From NCBI RefSeq assembly GCF_024679095.1, contig NW_026111770.1, forward strand, positions 216,001-280,000: a stretch of 64,000 bases of DNA, read 5' to 3'. How positions within the stretch are numbered: the stretch's first letter is position 1; each line of letters begins with the position of its first letter. This stretch comes from Eriocheir sinensis (Eukaryota > Arthropoda > Malacostraca > Decapoda > Varunidae). The notes under the pieces are model-generated. The model was given only the letters and a program-made list of their open reading frames with translations, ran no database searches and was not told the origin of the DNA. This document shows positions 14,052 through 34,200 of this stretch, in pieces. The position numbers were made by a program, and so were the translations under genes.

Positions 14052-14919
14052 TATTTACATCCTTTCATGTGTATTTTGTATATTTTAAAAAAATGCGTTA
14101 TTTTATGGGTATTTTGCATCTTTATTTTCATACAAATTTACATTATTTTATTTACATTCTGTGTATTTATTATGATACGATTTTACATTATTCTATTTGT
14201 GTTTTGTATATATATTTTTATACATATTTACATTATTTAATAAGTATTTTGTATATATATATTTTATACAAATTTACGCAAATTTAAGTGTATTTGTTTA
14301 TATATTTTCATTCAAATTTAAATTATTTTATGTGTATTTTGTATATGTATTTCTATACAAATTTACCTAATTTTATGTGTATTTTGTATATTTATTTTCA
14401 TACAAATTTTATTTATTTTTGTGTATTTTTATATATAGTTTTATACAAATTTACGTTATTTTATGTGTATTTTGTATATGTATTTTCATACAAATACACA
14501 TTGTTTTATTGATATTTTCCTTATTTATTTTGACACGAATATACATTATTTAATGTGTATTTTGTATATATATTTTTATACGTATTTACATTATTTCATG
14601 TGTATTTTGTATATATATTTCTATAGAAATCTACGTTATTTTATGTGTATTCGTATATATATTTTCAAACAAATCTACATTATTTTATTTGTATTTTGTA
14701 TATATATTTCATTACAAATTTGCCTTATTTTATGTCTATTTTTATATCTATTTTCATTCAAATTCAAATCATTTTATGTGTATATATTTATTTGTATTTA
14801 CGTTATTTTATGTGTATTTTCTATATATATTTTCATTCAAAATTACATTATTTTTTCGGTATTTTGTTCATTTATTTCGATACGAATTTAGATTATTTCA
14901 TGTGTATTTTCTATACATA

Positions 14920-15031
<112 letters not shown>

Positions 15032-16784
15032 CTAGAAATATACATTCTTTTATTGGAATTTTGTTTATTTATTTTGATACGAATTTACATTATTTTATGT
15101 GTATTTTGTATATATATTTTTCTACGTATTTACATTATTTTATGTGTATTTTGTTTATATATTTTCATAAAAATTTACGTTATTTTATTCTGTGTATTCG
15201 TATCTATTTTGATACAAATTTACATTATTTTATGTGTATTTTGCATATCTATTTCAATACAAATTTACCTTATAGTATGTGTATTTTGTATATTTATTTT
15301 AATATCAATTTAATTATTTTATGTGTATTTTCGTATATTTTTTTTTTTAAATATGAGTTATTTTATGTGTATTTTGTATATCTATTTTCATACAGATTTA
15401 ATTACTTTTGTGTATTTTTGTATATACTTTTATATCAATTTACGTTAATTTATGTGTATTTTGTATATTTATATTTATACAAATACACATTCTTTTATTA
15501 GTATTTTGTTTATTTATTTCGATACGAGTTTACATTATTTTATGTATATTCCTATATATATTTTGAAACAAATTTTCATTGTTTTATATGTATTTTTGAA
15601 TATATCTTTCAATACAAATTTCCCTTACTGTATATGCATTTTGTATATTTATTTCAATACAAATTTAAATATTTGATGTGTATTTTGGTATATATATTTT
15701 TATATAAAATGCGATATTTTTTGGGAATTTTGCATCTTTATTTTCATACAAATTTACATTATTTTATTGATATTCTGTGTATTTATTTTGATACGATTTT
15801 ACATTATTCTATTTGTTTTTTGTATATATTTTTTTATACACATTTACATTATTTAATGTGTATCTTGCATATATATTTTATACAAATTTACGTTATTTTA
15901 AGTGTGTTTGTTTATATATTTTCACTCAAATTTACATTATTTGATGTGTATTTTGTATATGTATTTCAATACAAATTTACCTAATTTTACGTGTATTTTG
16001 TATATTTCTTTTCATACAAATTTAAATTATTTTTGTGTATTTTTGTATATAGTTTTATACAAATTTAGGTTATTTTATGTACTCATTTACATTATTTAAT
16101 GTGTGTTTTGTATATATATTTCTATGCAAATTTTCTTTATCTTATGTGCATTTTTGTACATATATTTTTATAGAAATTTGCGTTATTTGTATATGTTTTC
16201 TCATACAAATTTACATTATTTTATTGTTATTTTGTTTATTTATTTTGATACGAATTACATGATTATATGTGTATTTTGTACATATTTTTTATACGTATTT
16301 ACATTACCTAATGTGTATTTTGTTTATATATTTTTAAACAAATCTACGTTATTATATGTATTTGTATAAATATTTTGATATAAATTTACATTATTTTATG
16401 TATTTTGTATATATATTTCAATTCAAATTTAGTTTATTTTAGCTGTATTTTATATATCTATTTTCCTACAAATTTAATTACTTCTGTTTATTTTTGTAAA
16501 TAGTTTTATACAAATTTACGATATTTTATGTGTATTTTGTATATTTATATTTATACAAATACATATTCTTTTATTGGTATTTTGTTTATTTATTTTGATA
16601 TGATTTTACATTATTTTATGTGTATTTTGTATTCATTTTTTTATACGTGTTTACTTCATTTTATGTGTATTTTGTATATATTTTTATAGAAATCTACGTT
16701 ATTTTATGTGTATTCGTATATATATTTTGAAACAAATTTACATTGTTTTATATGTATTTTGCATATCTATTTCAATACAAACTT

Positions 16785-18304
16785 ACAAAAAGGCACATAA
16801 AATAAAGTAGATTTGCATAAAAATATATATACAAAACACACATTAAATGATGTAAATGCGTACATAAAATAACCTAAATTTGTATAAAACTATATACAAA
16901 AATACACAAAAATAATTTAAATTTGTATGAAAAGAAATATACAAAATACACATAAAATTAGGTAAATTTGTATTGAAATACATATACAAAATACACATAA
17001 AATAATGTAAATTTGAATGAAAATATATAAACAAATACACTTAAATAACGTAAATTTGTATAAAATATATATGCAAGATACACATTAAATAATGTTAATG
17101 GTTATAAAAAATATATATACAGAAAATAAATAGAATAATGTAAAATCGTATCAAAATAAATACAGAGAATATCAACAAAATAATGTAAATTTGTATGAAA
17201 AGAAAGATGCAAAATTCCCATAAAATAGCGCATTTTTTCTAAAAATATATATACCAAAATACACATAAAATATTAAAATTTGTATTGAAATAAATATACA
17301 AAATGCATATACAGTAAGGTAAATTTGTATTGAAAGAGATATTCAAAAATACATATAAAACAATGTAAATTTGTTTCAAAATATATATACGAATACACAT
17401 AAAATAACGTAGATTTCTATAGAAATATATATACAAAATACACATGAAATTATGTAAATACGTTTTAAAATATATATACAAAATACATATTAAGTAATGT
17501 AAATTCGTGTCAAAATAAATAAACAAAATATAATAAAAAGAATATGTATTTGTATGAAAATAAATAATAGATAATAAATTTGTATGAAATATATATGCAA
17601 GATACACATTAAATAATGTAAATATGTATAAAAAAAATATATACAAAAAACAAATAGAATAATGTAAAATCGTATCAAAATAAATACACCGAATATTAAT
17701 AAAATAATTAAAATTTGTATGAAAATAAAGATGCAAAATTCCCATCAAATAGCGCATTTCTTATAAAAATATATATACCAAAATACACATAAAATATTTA
17801 AATTTGTATTGAAATAAATATACAAAATGCATATACAATAAGGTAAACTTCTATTGAGAGATATGCAAAAATACATATAAAACAATGTAAATTTGTTTCA
17901 AAATATATATACGAATACACATAAAATAACGTAGATTTCTATAAAAATATATATAGAAAATACACATAAAATTAAGTAAATACGTATAAAAAAATGTAAA
18001 CAAAATACACATAAAATAATGTAAATTCGAATCAAAATAAATAGACAAAATACCAATAAAAGAATGTGTATTTGTATAAATATAAATGTACAAAATACAC
18101 ATACAAAATAAACATAAAATAAGGTAAATTTGTAATGAAATATATGTACAAAATACACATAAAATAATGTAAATTTATATGAAAATATATATACAAATAC
18201 ACATAAAATACCATGAATTTGTATAAAATTATATATTCAAAATAAATGTTAAATAATGTAAATGCGTATAAAAATATATATACAAAGTACATATAAAATA
18301 ATAA
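16785..18304 (-). repeat. Satellite block, reversed, in tandem copy 1
   Basis: About 34 reversed monomers, matched by 20,225-21,731 at an offset of about 3.43 kb with few differences. It contains an irregular patch at 17,560-17,595 (AATAATAGATAATAAATTTG), repeated at 20,995-21,030, which is a shared deletion scar in both copies. Confidence 0.9.
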
Positions 18305-20224
18305 AAATTTAATTATTCTATGTGTATTTTTGTATATGTATTTTCATAAAAAAATGCTTTATTTTATCAGTATTTTGCATCTTTATTTTCATACAAATTT
18401 ACATTATTTTATTGATATTCTGTGTATTTATTTTGATACGATTTAACATTATTCTATGTATATTTTGTATATATATATTTTATACAAATGAATGTTATTT
18501 TATGTGAATTTGTTTTCATTTCATACAAATTTATATTATTTTATGTGTATTTTGTACATGTATTTAAATGCAAATTTAACTAATTATATGTGTATTATGT
18601 ATATCTATTTTCATACAAATCGAAATTAATTTTGTGTATCTTAGTATATATTTTTATTCAAATTTTCGTTATTTTATGTGTATTTTGTATATTTATTTTC
18701 TTACAAATATACGTTCTTTTATCGGAATTTTGTTTATGTATTTTGTTACGAATTTTCATTATTTTAGGTGTATTTGATATATATATTTTTATACTTATTT
18801 ACATAATTTTATATGTATTTTGAATATATATTTTCATAGAAATTTACTCTATTTTATGTGTATTCGTATATATATTTTGATACAAATTTACATTATTTAT
18901 GTGTATTTCGCATATCTATTTCAATACAAATTTTCTTTATTGTATGTGCCTTTTGTATATTTATTTTGATACAAATTTAATTATTTTATGTGTATTTTTG
19001 TATATATATATTTTTAAACAAATATGCGTTATTATATGGGTATTTTGCATCTTTATTTTCATACAAATTTACATTATTTTATATTTATTTCAATACAAAT
19101 TTAGATATTTTATGTGTATTTTGGTATATATATTTTTTATAAAAAATGCGATATTTTTTGGGAATTTTGCATCTTTATTTCCATACAAATTTACATTATT
19201 TTATTGATATTCTGTGTATTTATTTTGATACGATTTTACATTATTCTATTTGTTTTTTGTATATATTTTTTTTATACACATTTACATTATTTAATGTGTA
19301 TCTTGCATATATATTTTATACAAATTTACGTTATTTTAAGTTTGTTTGTTTAGATATTTTCATTCAAATTTACATAATTTGATGTGTATTTTTTATATGT
19401 ATTTCAATACAAATTTACCTAATTTTACGTGTATTTTGTATATTTCTTTTCATACAAATTTAAATTATTTTTGTGTATTTTTGTATATAGTTTTATACAA
19501 ATTTAGGTTAGTTTATGTACTCATTTACATTATTTAATGTGTGTTTTGTATATATATTTTTATGCAAATTTACTTTATCTTATGTGCATTTTTGTACATA
19601 TATTTTTATAGAAATTTGCGTTATTTGTATATGTTTTCTCATACAAATATACATTATTTTATTGTTATTTTGTTTATTTATTTTGATACGAATTACATGA
19701 TTATATATGTATTTTGTACATATTTTTTATACGTATTTACATTACTTAATGTGTATTTTCTTTATATATTTTTAAACAAATCTACGTTTTTATATGTATT
19801 TGTATAAATATTTTGATATAAATTTACATTATTTTATGTATTTTGTATATATATTTCAATTCAAATTTAGTTTATTTTAGCTGTATTTTATATATCTATT
19901 TTCCTACAAATTTAATTACTTCTGTGTATTTTTGTATATAGTTTTATACAAATTTACGATATTTTATGTGTATTTTGTATATTTATATTTATACAAATAC
20001 ACATTCTTTTATTGGTATTTTGTTTATTTATTTTGATACGATTTTACATTATTTTATGTGTATTTTGTATTCATTTTTCTGTACGTGTTTATTTCATTTT
20101 ATGTGTATTTTGTATATATTTTTATAGAAATCTACGTTATTTTATGTGTATTCGTATATATATTTTGAAACATATTTACATTGTTTTATATGTATTTTGC
20201 ATATCTATTTCAATACAAACTTAC
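18305..20224 (+). repeat. Satellite block, forward, spanning a duplication joint
   Basis: The left half is the end of tandem copy 1 and the right half is the start of copy 2. The joint is near 19,081, where ACATTATTTTAT runs into ATTTATTTCAATAC; the related sequence at 22,513 continues ATTGATAGTCTG instead. GCATC landmarks near 19,042 and 19,166 are therefore only about 125 bp apart. Confidence 0.88.
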
Positions 20225-21731
20225 AAAAATGCACATAAAATAAAGTAAATTTGCATAAAAATATATATACAAAACACACATTAAATAATGTAAATGCGTA
20301 CATAAAATAACCTAAATTTGTTTAAAACTATATACAAAAATACACAAAAATAATTAAAATTTGTATGAAAAGAAATATACAAAATACACATAAAATTAGG
20401 TAAATTTGTATTGAAATACATATACAAAATATACATAGAATAATGTAAATTTGAATGAAAATATATAAACAAATACACTTAAATAACGTAAATTTGTATA
20501 AAATATATATGCAAGATACACATTAAATAATGTAAATGTGTATGAAAAAAGTATATACAAAAAAGAAATAGAATAATGTAAAATCGTATCAAAATAAATA
20601 CAGAGAATATCAACAAAATAATGTAAATTTGAATGAAAAGAAAGATGCAAAATTCCCATAAAATAGCGCATTTTTTCTAAAAATATATATACCAAAATAC
20701 ACATAAAATATTTAAATTTGTATTGAAATAAATATACAAAATGCATATACAGTAAGGTAAATTTGTATTGAAAGAGATATTCAAAAATACATATAAAACA
20801 ATGTAAATTTGTTTCAAAATATATATACGAATACACATAAAATAACGTAGATTTCTATAGAAATATATATACAAAATACACTTGAAATTATGTAAATACG
20901 TATAAAAATATATATACAAAATACATATCTAGGTAAATTCGTGTCAAAATAAATAAACAAAATATCATGAAAAGAATGTGTATTTGTATGAAAATAAATA
21001 ATAGATAATAAATTTGTATGAAATATATATGCAAGATACACATTAAATAATGTAAATATGTATAAAAAAAAATATATAATAAAAACAAATAGAATAATGT
21101 AAAATCGTATCAAAATAAATACACCGAATATTAATAAAATAATGTAAATTTGTATGAAAATAAAGATGCAAAATTCCCATCAAATAGCGCATTTCTTATA
21201 AAAATATATATACAAAAATACACATAAAATATTTAAATTTGTATTGAAATAAATATACAAAATGTACTTACTATAAGGTAAACTTCTATTGAGAGATATG
21301 CAAAAATACATAAAACAATGTAAATTTGTTTCAAAATATATATACGAATACACATAAAATAACGTAGATTTCTATAAAAATATATATAGAAAATACACAT
21401 AAAATTAAGTATATACGTATAAAAAAATGTAAACAAAATACACATAAAATAATGTAAATTCGAATCAAAATAAATAAACAAAATACCAATAAAAGAATGT
21501 GTATTTGTATAAATATAAATGTACAAAATACACATACAAAATAAACATAAAATAAGGTAAATTTGTAATGAAATATATGTACAAAATACACATAAAATAA
21601 TGTAAATTTATATGAAAATATATACAAATACACAAAAAATACCATGAATTTGTATAAAATTATATATTCAAAATAAATGTTAAATAATGTAAATGCGTAT
21701 AAAAATATATATACAAAGTACATATAAAATA
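20225..21731 (-). repeat. Satellite block, reversed, in tandem copy 2
   Basis: This is the second copy of 16,785-18,304, with the same edges and the same internal scar. Small differences include loss of a monomer part near 20,930 (ACATATCTAGGTAAATTCG where copy 1 has ACATATTAAGTAATG), which shows it is not a verbatim assembly repeat. Confidence 0.9.
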
Positions 21732-24700
21732 ATACAAATTTAATTATTCTATGTGTATTTTTGTATATGTATTTTCATAAAAAAATGCTTTATCTTATGA
21801 GTATTTTGCATCTTTATTTTCATACAAATTTACATTATTTTATTGATATTCTGTGTATTTATTTTGATACGATTTTACATTATTCTATGTATATTTTGTA
21901 TATATATTTCATACAAATGAACGTTATTTTATGAAAATTTGTTTTCATTTCATACAAATTTACATTATTTTATGTGTATTTTGTACATGTATTTAAATGC
22001 AAATTTAACTAATTATATGTGTATTATGTATATCTATTTTCATACATAAATTAATTAATTAATTTTGTGTATTTTAGTATATATTTTTATTCAAATTTTC
22101 GTAATTTTATGTGTATTTTGTATATTTATTTTCCTACAAATATACGTTCTTTTATCGGAATTTTGTTAATTATTTTGATACGAATTTTCATTATTTTAGG
22201 TGTATTTGATATATATATTTTTATACTTATTTACATAATTTTATATGTATTTTGAATATATATTTTCATAGAAACTTACTCTATTTTATGTGTATTCGTA
22301 TATATATTTTGATACAAATTTACATTATTTATATGTATTTCGCTTATCTATTTCAATACAAATTTTCTTTATTGTATGTGCCTTTTGTATATTTTCTTTG
22401 ATACAAATTTAATTATTTTATGTGTATTTTTGTATATATATTTTTAAACAAATATGCGTTATTATATGGGTATTTTGCATCTTTATTTTCATACAAATTT
22501 ACATTATTTTATTGATAGTCTGTTTATTTATTTTGATACGATTTTACGTTATTCTGTGTAATTTGTATATATATTTTTAGACATATTTACATTATTTAAT
22601 GTATATTTTGTACATATATTTTATGGAAATTTACGTTATCTTATGTGTATTTGTTTATATATTTTCATACAAATTTACATTATTTTATGTGTATTTTGTA
22701 TATGTATTTCAATAAAAATTTGCCTTATTTGATGTGTATTTTGCATATCTATTTTCAAACAAATTTTAATTATTTGTGTGTATTTTTGTATATATTTTTA
22801 TACAAATTTTTGGTATTTTATTTGTATTTTGTATATATATTTTCATACAAATATACATTTTTTTAAAGGAAATTTTTTTTATTTATTTTGATACGAAATT
22901 TATTATTTTATGTGTATTTTGTATATATATTTTTCTATATATTTACATTATTTTATGTGTATTTTATATATATATTTTCATAAAAATTTACGTAATTTTA
23001 TTGTGTGTATTCGTATATATTTTGATAAAAACATTCATTATTTTATGTGTTTTTTGCATATCTATTTCAATAAAAATCTACCTTATTGTATGTGTATTTT
23101 GTATATTTATTTTAATACAAATTCAATTATTTTATGTGTATTTTTGTATATATATTTTTTTTAAATATGAGTTATTTTATGGGTATTTTGCATCTTTAAA
23201 TTTATAAAGTTTTACATTACGTACATATCTTTTATACGTATTTACATTATTTAATGTGTATTTTGTTTATATATTTTTATACAAATTTACGTAATTATAT
23301 GTGTATTTGAATATATATTTTGATACAAATTTACATTATTTTATGTATTTTCTATATTTATTTCAATTCAAATTTAGCTTATTTTATGTGTCTTTTGTAT
23401 ATCTATTTTCATACAAATTTAATTATTTTTGTTTATTTTTGTATATAGTTTTATACAATTTTACGTTATTTTATGTGTATTTTGTATATTTATATTTATA
23501 CAAGTAAACATTCTTTTATTGTCATTTAGTTTATTTATTTTGATACGAATTTACATTATTTTATGTGTATTTTGTATACATTTTCTTATACGTATTTACT
23601 TCATTTCATGTGTATTTTGTATATATATTTTTATAGAAATCTACGTTATTTTATGTGTATTCGTATATATATTTTGAAACAAATTTACATTGTTTTATGT
23701 GTATTTTGCATATCTATTTCAATACAAATTTACCTTATTGTATGTGCATTTTGTATATTTATTGTAATACAAATTTAAATATTTTATGTGTATTTTGGTA
23801 TATATATTTTCATAAAAAATGCGTTGTTATATGGGTATTTTGCATCTTTATTTTCATACAAATTTACATTATTTTATTAATATTCTGTGTATTTATTTTG
23901 ATACTATTTTACATTATTCTATTTGTGTTTTGTATATATTTTTTTATACATATTTATATTATTTAATATGTATTTTGTATATATATTTCATACAAATTTA
24001 CGTTATTTTAAGTGTATATGTTTATATTTTCATTCAAATTTACATTATTTTATGTGTATTTTGTATATGTATTTCAATAGAAATTTAACTAATTTTATGT
24101 GTATTTTGTATATATATTTTTATACAAATTTAAATTATTTTTGTGTATTTTTTGTATAGAGTTTTATACAAATTTATAATATTTTATGTGTATTTTGTAT
24201 ATCTATTTTCATACAAATACACATTCTTTTATTGATATTTTGTTTATTTATTTTGATGCGAATCTACATTATTAAATGTGTATTGTGTATATATATTTTT
24301 ATACGTATTTACGTCATTTCATGTGTATTTTGTATATATATTTCTATAGAAATATACGTTATTTTATGTGTATTCGTATATATATTGTGAAACAAATGAG
24401 CATTTTGTATATTTTTTCAATACAAATTTACCTTATTTTACGTGCATTTTGTATATTAATTTTAATACAAATTTAATTATTCTATGTGTATTCTTGTATA
24501 TGTATTTTAAAAAAAAATATGCTTTATTTTATGGGTATTTTGCATCTTTATTTTCATACAAAATTACATTATTTTATTGATATTCTGTATATTTTATAAA
24601 ATGTACGTTATTTTATGTGAATTTGTTTTCATTTCATACAAATTTACATTATTTTATGTGTATTTTGTACATGTATTTAAATACAAATTTAACTAATTAT

Positions 24701-24967
24701 ATGTGTATTTTGTATATCTATTTTCATACAAATTGAAATATATTTTTTTGTTTTTTTGTATATATTTTTATTCAGATTTTCGTAATTTTATGTGTATTTT
24801 GTATATTTATTTTCCTACAAATATACGTTCTTTTATCGGAATTTTGTTTATTTATTTTGATACGAATTTTCATTTTTTTAGGTGTATTTGATATATATAT
24901 TTTTATACTTATTTACATAATTTTATATGTATTTTGAATATATATTTTCATAAAAATTTACTCGATA
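21732..24967 (+). repeat. Satellite block, forward, direct copy of 3,689-6,974
   Basis: Landmarks near 21,806, 22,474, 23,190, 23,840 and 24,540 repeat the spacing of the 3.7-7.0 kb block. Differences include a ~125-bp loss at 24,585-24,600, where ATTCTGTATATTTTATAAAATG replaces about three monomers present at 6,545-6,620. Confidence 0.88.
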
Positions 24968-28940
<3,973 letters not shown>

Positions 28941-31210
28941 TACAATATTATATATACAATATTATTACAAAATATACATAAAATAACGAAAATTTGTATA
29001 AAAATTTATACAAAAAAAAACACAAAAATAATTTCAATTTGTTTGAAAATAGATATACAAAATACACATATAATTAGTTAAATTTGTCTTTAAATACATG
29101 TACAAAATACATATAAAATAATGTAAATTTTTATGAAATGAAAACATATAAACATAAAATAACGTACATTTGTATAAAATATATACAAAATACACATAGA
29201 ATAATGTAAAATCGTATCAAAATAAGTACACAGAATATCAATATATTAATTTAAATTTGTATGAAAATAAAGATGCAAAATACCCATAAAATAAAGCATA
29301 TTTTTTTTAAAAATACATATACAAAAATACACAAAGAATAAATTTGTATTAAAATTAATATACAAAATGCACATACAATAAGGTAAATTTGTATTGAAAA
29401 AATACGCAAAATACACATAAAACAGTGTAAATTTGTTTCAAAATATATATACGAATACACATATAATAACGTTGATTTCTATAGGAATATATATTCAAAA
29501 TACACATGAGATGATATAAATACGTATAAAAATATGTATAGAAAATACACATTAAATAATGTAAATTCGCGTCAAAATAAATAAACAAAATATCAATAAA
29601 AGAAAGTGTATTTGTATGAAAATAGATATACAAAATACACATAAAATAACCTAAATTTGCATCAAACTATATACAAAAATACACAAAAATATTTTAAATT
29701 TGTATGAAAATAAATATACAAAATACATATAAAATTCGGTAAATTTGTATTGAAATACATATACAAAATACACATAAAATAATGTAAATTTGAATGAAAA
29801 TACATAAACAAATACACTTAAAATAACGTAAATTTGTATAAAAAAATATATACAAAACACAAATAGAATAATGTAAAATCGTATCAAAATAAATACACAG
29901 AATATTAATAAAATAATGTAAATTTGTATGAATATAAAGAGGCAAAATACCCATAAAATAACGCATTTTTTTTATTTATAAAAATATATATACCAAAAAA
30001 ACACAAAAAAATTAAATTTGTATTAAAATAAATATATAAAAAACCCATACAATAAGGTAAATTTGTATTGAAATAGATATGCAGAATACATATAAAACAA
30101 TGTAAATTTGTTTCAAAATATATATACGAATACACATAAAATAACGTAGATTTCTATAAAAATATATATACAAAATACACATAAAATGAAGTAAATACGT
30201 ATAAAAAAATGCATACAAAATACACATAAAATAATATAAATTCGTATCAAAATAAATAAACAAAATACCAATAAAAGAATGTGTATTTGTAATACACATA
30301 TAATTAGTTAAATTTGTATTTTAATACATGTACAAAATACACATAAAATTATGTAAATTTGTATGAAATGAAAACAAATACACATAAAATAACGTACATT
30401 TGTATAAAATATATATACAAAATACACATAGAATAATGTAAAACTGTATCAAAATAAGTACACAGAATATCAATAAAATAATTTAAATTTGTATGAAAAC
30501 AAAGATGCAAAATACCCATAAAATAAAGCATATTTAAAAAAAAATACATATACAAAAATACACATAGAATAATTAAATTTGTATTAAAATTAATATACAA
30601 AATGCAAATACAATAAGGTAAATTTGTATTGAAAAAATTCGCAACATACACATAAAACAGTGTAAATTTGTTTCAAAATATATATACGAATACACATAAA
30701 ATAACGTTGATTTCTATAGGAAAATATATACAAAATACACATGAAATGATGTAAATACGTATAAAAATATATATATACAAAATACACATTAAATAATGTA
30801 AATTCGCGTCAAAATAAATAAACAAAATATCAATAAAAGAATGTGTATTTGTATAAATATAAATATACAAAATACACATAAAATAACGTAAATTTATATA
30901 AAACTATATACAAAAATACAAAGAAGTAATTAAATTTGTATGAAAATATATTCAAAATACACACAAAATAAGCTAAATTTGAATTGAAATATATATACAA
31001 AATACATGAAATAAAGTAAATTTTGTATCAAAATATTTATACAAATACACATATAATAACGTAAATTTTATGAAAATATATAAACAAAATACACATTAAA
31101 TAATGTAAATATGTATAAAAAAATATGTACAAAATACACATATAATCATGTAATTCGTATCAAAATAAATAAACAAAATACCAATAAAATAATATAAATT
31201 TGTATGAGTA
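28941..31210 (-). repeat. Satellite block, reversed, with an internal scar
   Basis: It begins with AATATTATATATACAATATT, almost its own reverse complement. A deletion joint lies near 30,290, where GTGTATTTGTA meets ATACACATATAATTAG without completing the monomer. The part 30,590-31,210 is a direct copy of 2,010-2,642, including the GAGTAAACGTG switch. Confidence 0.88.
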
Positions 31211-34200
31211 AACGTGCATGTTGCATATTTTTTCAATACAAATTTACCTTATTATATACGCATTTTGTATATTAATTTTAATACAAATTTAATTATTCGA
31301 TGTGTATTTTTGTATCTGTATTTTTATAAACATGTGCTTTATTTTTTGGGTATTTTGCATCTTTATTTTCATACAAATTTACATTATTTTATTGATATTC
31401 TGCTCATTCATTTTGATACGAATTGACATTATTCTATGTGTATTTTGTATATATTTTTCATACAAATTTACGTTATTTTATGTGTATTTGTTTATATATT
31501 TTGACACAAATTTACAATATTTTATGGCTATTTTGTATATACATTTCAAATTTACCTAGTTTTATGTGTATTTTGTATATCTATTTTCATACAAACTCAA
31601 ATTATTTCTATGTATTTTTGTATATATTTTAATACAAATTTTAGTTATGTTATGTGTATTTTGTAAATTTATTTTCATTCAAATATATATTATTTTATTG
31701 GTGTTTTGTTGATTTATATTGATACGAATTTACATTATTTTATATGTACTTTGTATATATATTTTTATACGCTTTAACATTATTTAATATTTATTTTGAA
31801 TATATATTTTTACACAAATTCATGTTATTTTATGTGTATTTGTATATATATTTTCATATAAATTTACATTATTTTATGTGTATTTTGTACATATATTTGA
31901 TTACAAATCTACCTTATTTTATGTTTATTTTGTATGTGTATTTTGTATATTAATATTTATCCAAATACACATTCTTTTATTGGTATTTTGTTTATTTATT
32001 TTAAATCGAATTTACATTATTTTATGTGTATTTTGTATACATTTTTTTATACGTATTTACTTAATTTTATGTGTATTTTGTATATATATTTTTATAGAAA
32101 TCTACGTTTTTTTATTTGTATTCGTATATATATTTTGAAACAAATTTACATTGCTTTATATGTATTTTTGCATATTTCTTTCAATACAAATTTACCTTAT
32201 TGTATGTGCATTTTGTATATTTATTTCAATACAAATTTAAATATTTTATGTGTATTTTTGTATATATATTTTTATAAGAAATGCGCTATTTTATGGGAAT
32301 TTTGCATCTTTATTTCCATACAAATTTACATTATTTTATTAATATTCGGTGTATTTATTTTGATACGATTTTACATTATTCTATTTGTTTTTTGTATATA
32401 TTTTTTTATACACATTTACATTATTTAATGTGTATCTTGCATATATATTTTATACAAATTTACGTTATTTTAAGTGTATTTGTTTATATATTTTCTTTCA
32501 AATTTACATTATTTTATGTGTATTTTGTATATGTATTTCAATAGAAATTAACCTAATTTTATGTGGTTTTTGTATATTTCTTTTCATACAAATTTAAATT
32601 TTTTGTGTGTATTTTTGTATATAGTTTTATTCAAATTTAGGTTATTTTATGTACGCATTTACATTATTTAGTGTGTGTTTTGTATATATATTTTTATGCA
32701 AATTTACTTTATTTTATGTGCATTTTTGTACATATATTTTTATAGAAATTTGCGTTATTTGTATATGTTTTCTCATACAAATTTACATTATTTTATTGCT
32801 ATTTTGTTTATTTATTTTGATACGAATTACATGATTGTATGTGTATTTTGTACATATTTTTTATACGTATTTACATTACTTAATGTGTATTTTCTTTATA
32901 TATATTTTAAACAAATCTACGTTATTATATGTATTTGTATAAATATTTTGATACAGATTTACATTATTTTATGTATTTTGTAATGTACATTTCAATTCAA
33001 ATTTAGCTTATTTTAGCAGTATTTTGTATATACATTTTCATACAAATTTAATTACTTCTGTGTATTTTTGTATATAGTTTTATACAAATTTACGATATTT
33101 TTTGTGTATTTTGTATATTTATATTTATACAAATACACATTCTTTTACTGGTATTTTGTTTATTTATTTTGATACGATATTTATGTGTATTTTGTATTCA
33201 TTTTTTTGTACGTATTTACTTCATTCTATGTGTATTTTGTATATATTTTTATAGAAATCTACGTTATTTTATGTGTATTCGTATATATATTTTGAAACAA
33301 ATTTACCTTGTTTTATATGTATTTTGCATATCTATTTCAATACAAATTTACCTTATAGTATGTGCATTTTTTATATTTATTTTAATACAAATTTTCATAT
33401 TTTATGTGTATTTTGGTATATATATTTTTTATAAAAAAATGCGTTATTTTATGGCTATTTTGCATCTTTATTTTCATACAAATTTACATTATTTTATTAA
33501 TATTCTGTGTATTTATTTTTGATACGATTTTACATTAATCTATTTGTGTTTTGTATATATTTTTTTATACATATTTACATTATTTAATATGTATTTTGTA
33601 TATATATTTGATACTAATTTACGTTATTTTAAGTGTATATGTTTATATATTTTCATTCAAATTTCCATTATTTTATGTGTATTTTGTATATGTATTTCAA
33701 TACAAATTTACCTAATTTTATGTGTATTTTGTATATTTATTTTCATACAATTTTAAATTATTTTTGTGTATTTTTGTATATAGTTTTATACAAACTTAGG
33801 TTATTTTATGAGTATTTTGTATATCTATTTTCATACAAATACACATTCTTTTATTGATATTTTGTTTATTTATTTTGACGAGAATTTAAATTATTTAATG
33901 TGTATTTTGTATATATATTTTTTTATACGTATTTACATCATTTCATGTGTATTTTGTATATATATTTCTATAGAAATCTACGTTATTTTATGTGTATTCG
34001 TATATTTTTTTAGATTTTTAAACAAATTTACACTTTTATGTGCATTTTGTATGTTTTTTCAATGCAAATTTACCTTATTGTACGTGCATTTTGTATATTA
34101 ATTTTAATACAAATTTAATTATTCTATGTGTATTTTTGTATATGTATTTTTAAAAAAATATGCTTTATTTTATGGGTATTTTGCATCTTTATTTTCATGC

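Larger units (their letters stand above)
15646..22513 (+). repeat. Tandem duplication, two copies of ~3.43 kb
   Basis: Copy 1 is 15,646-19,081 and copy 2 is 19,082-22,513. Matched words keep an offset of 3,431-3,438 bp: GCGATATTTT at 15,711 and 19,148, the switch word ACTTACAAAA at 16,781 and 20,219, the switch at 18,304 and 21,731, and CCTTTTGTAT at 18,949 and 22,381. Each copy carries the same forward, reversed, forward pattern, so two orientation switches were duplicated as a unit. Confidence 0.92.
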
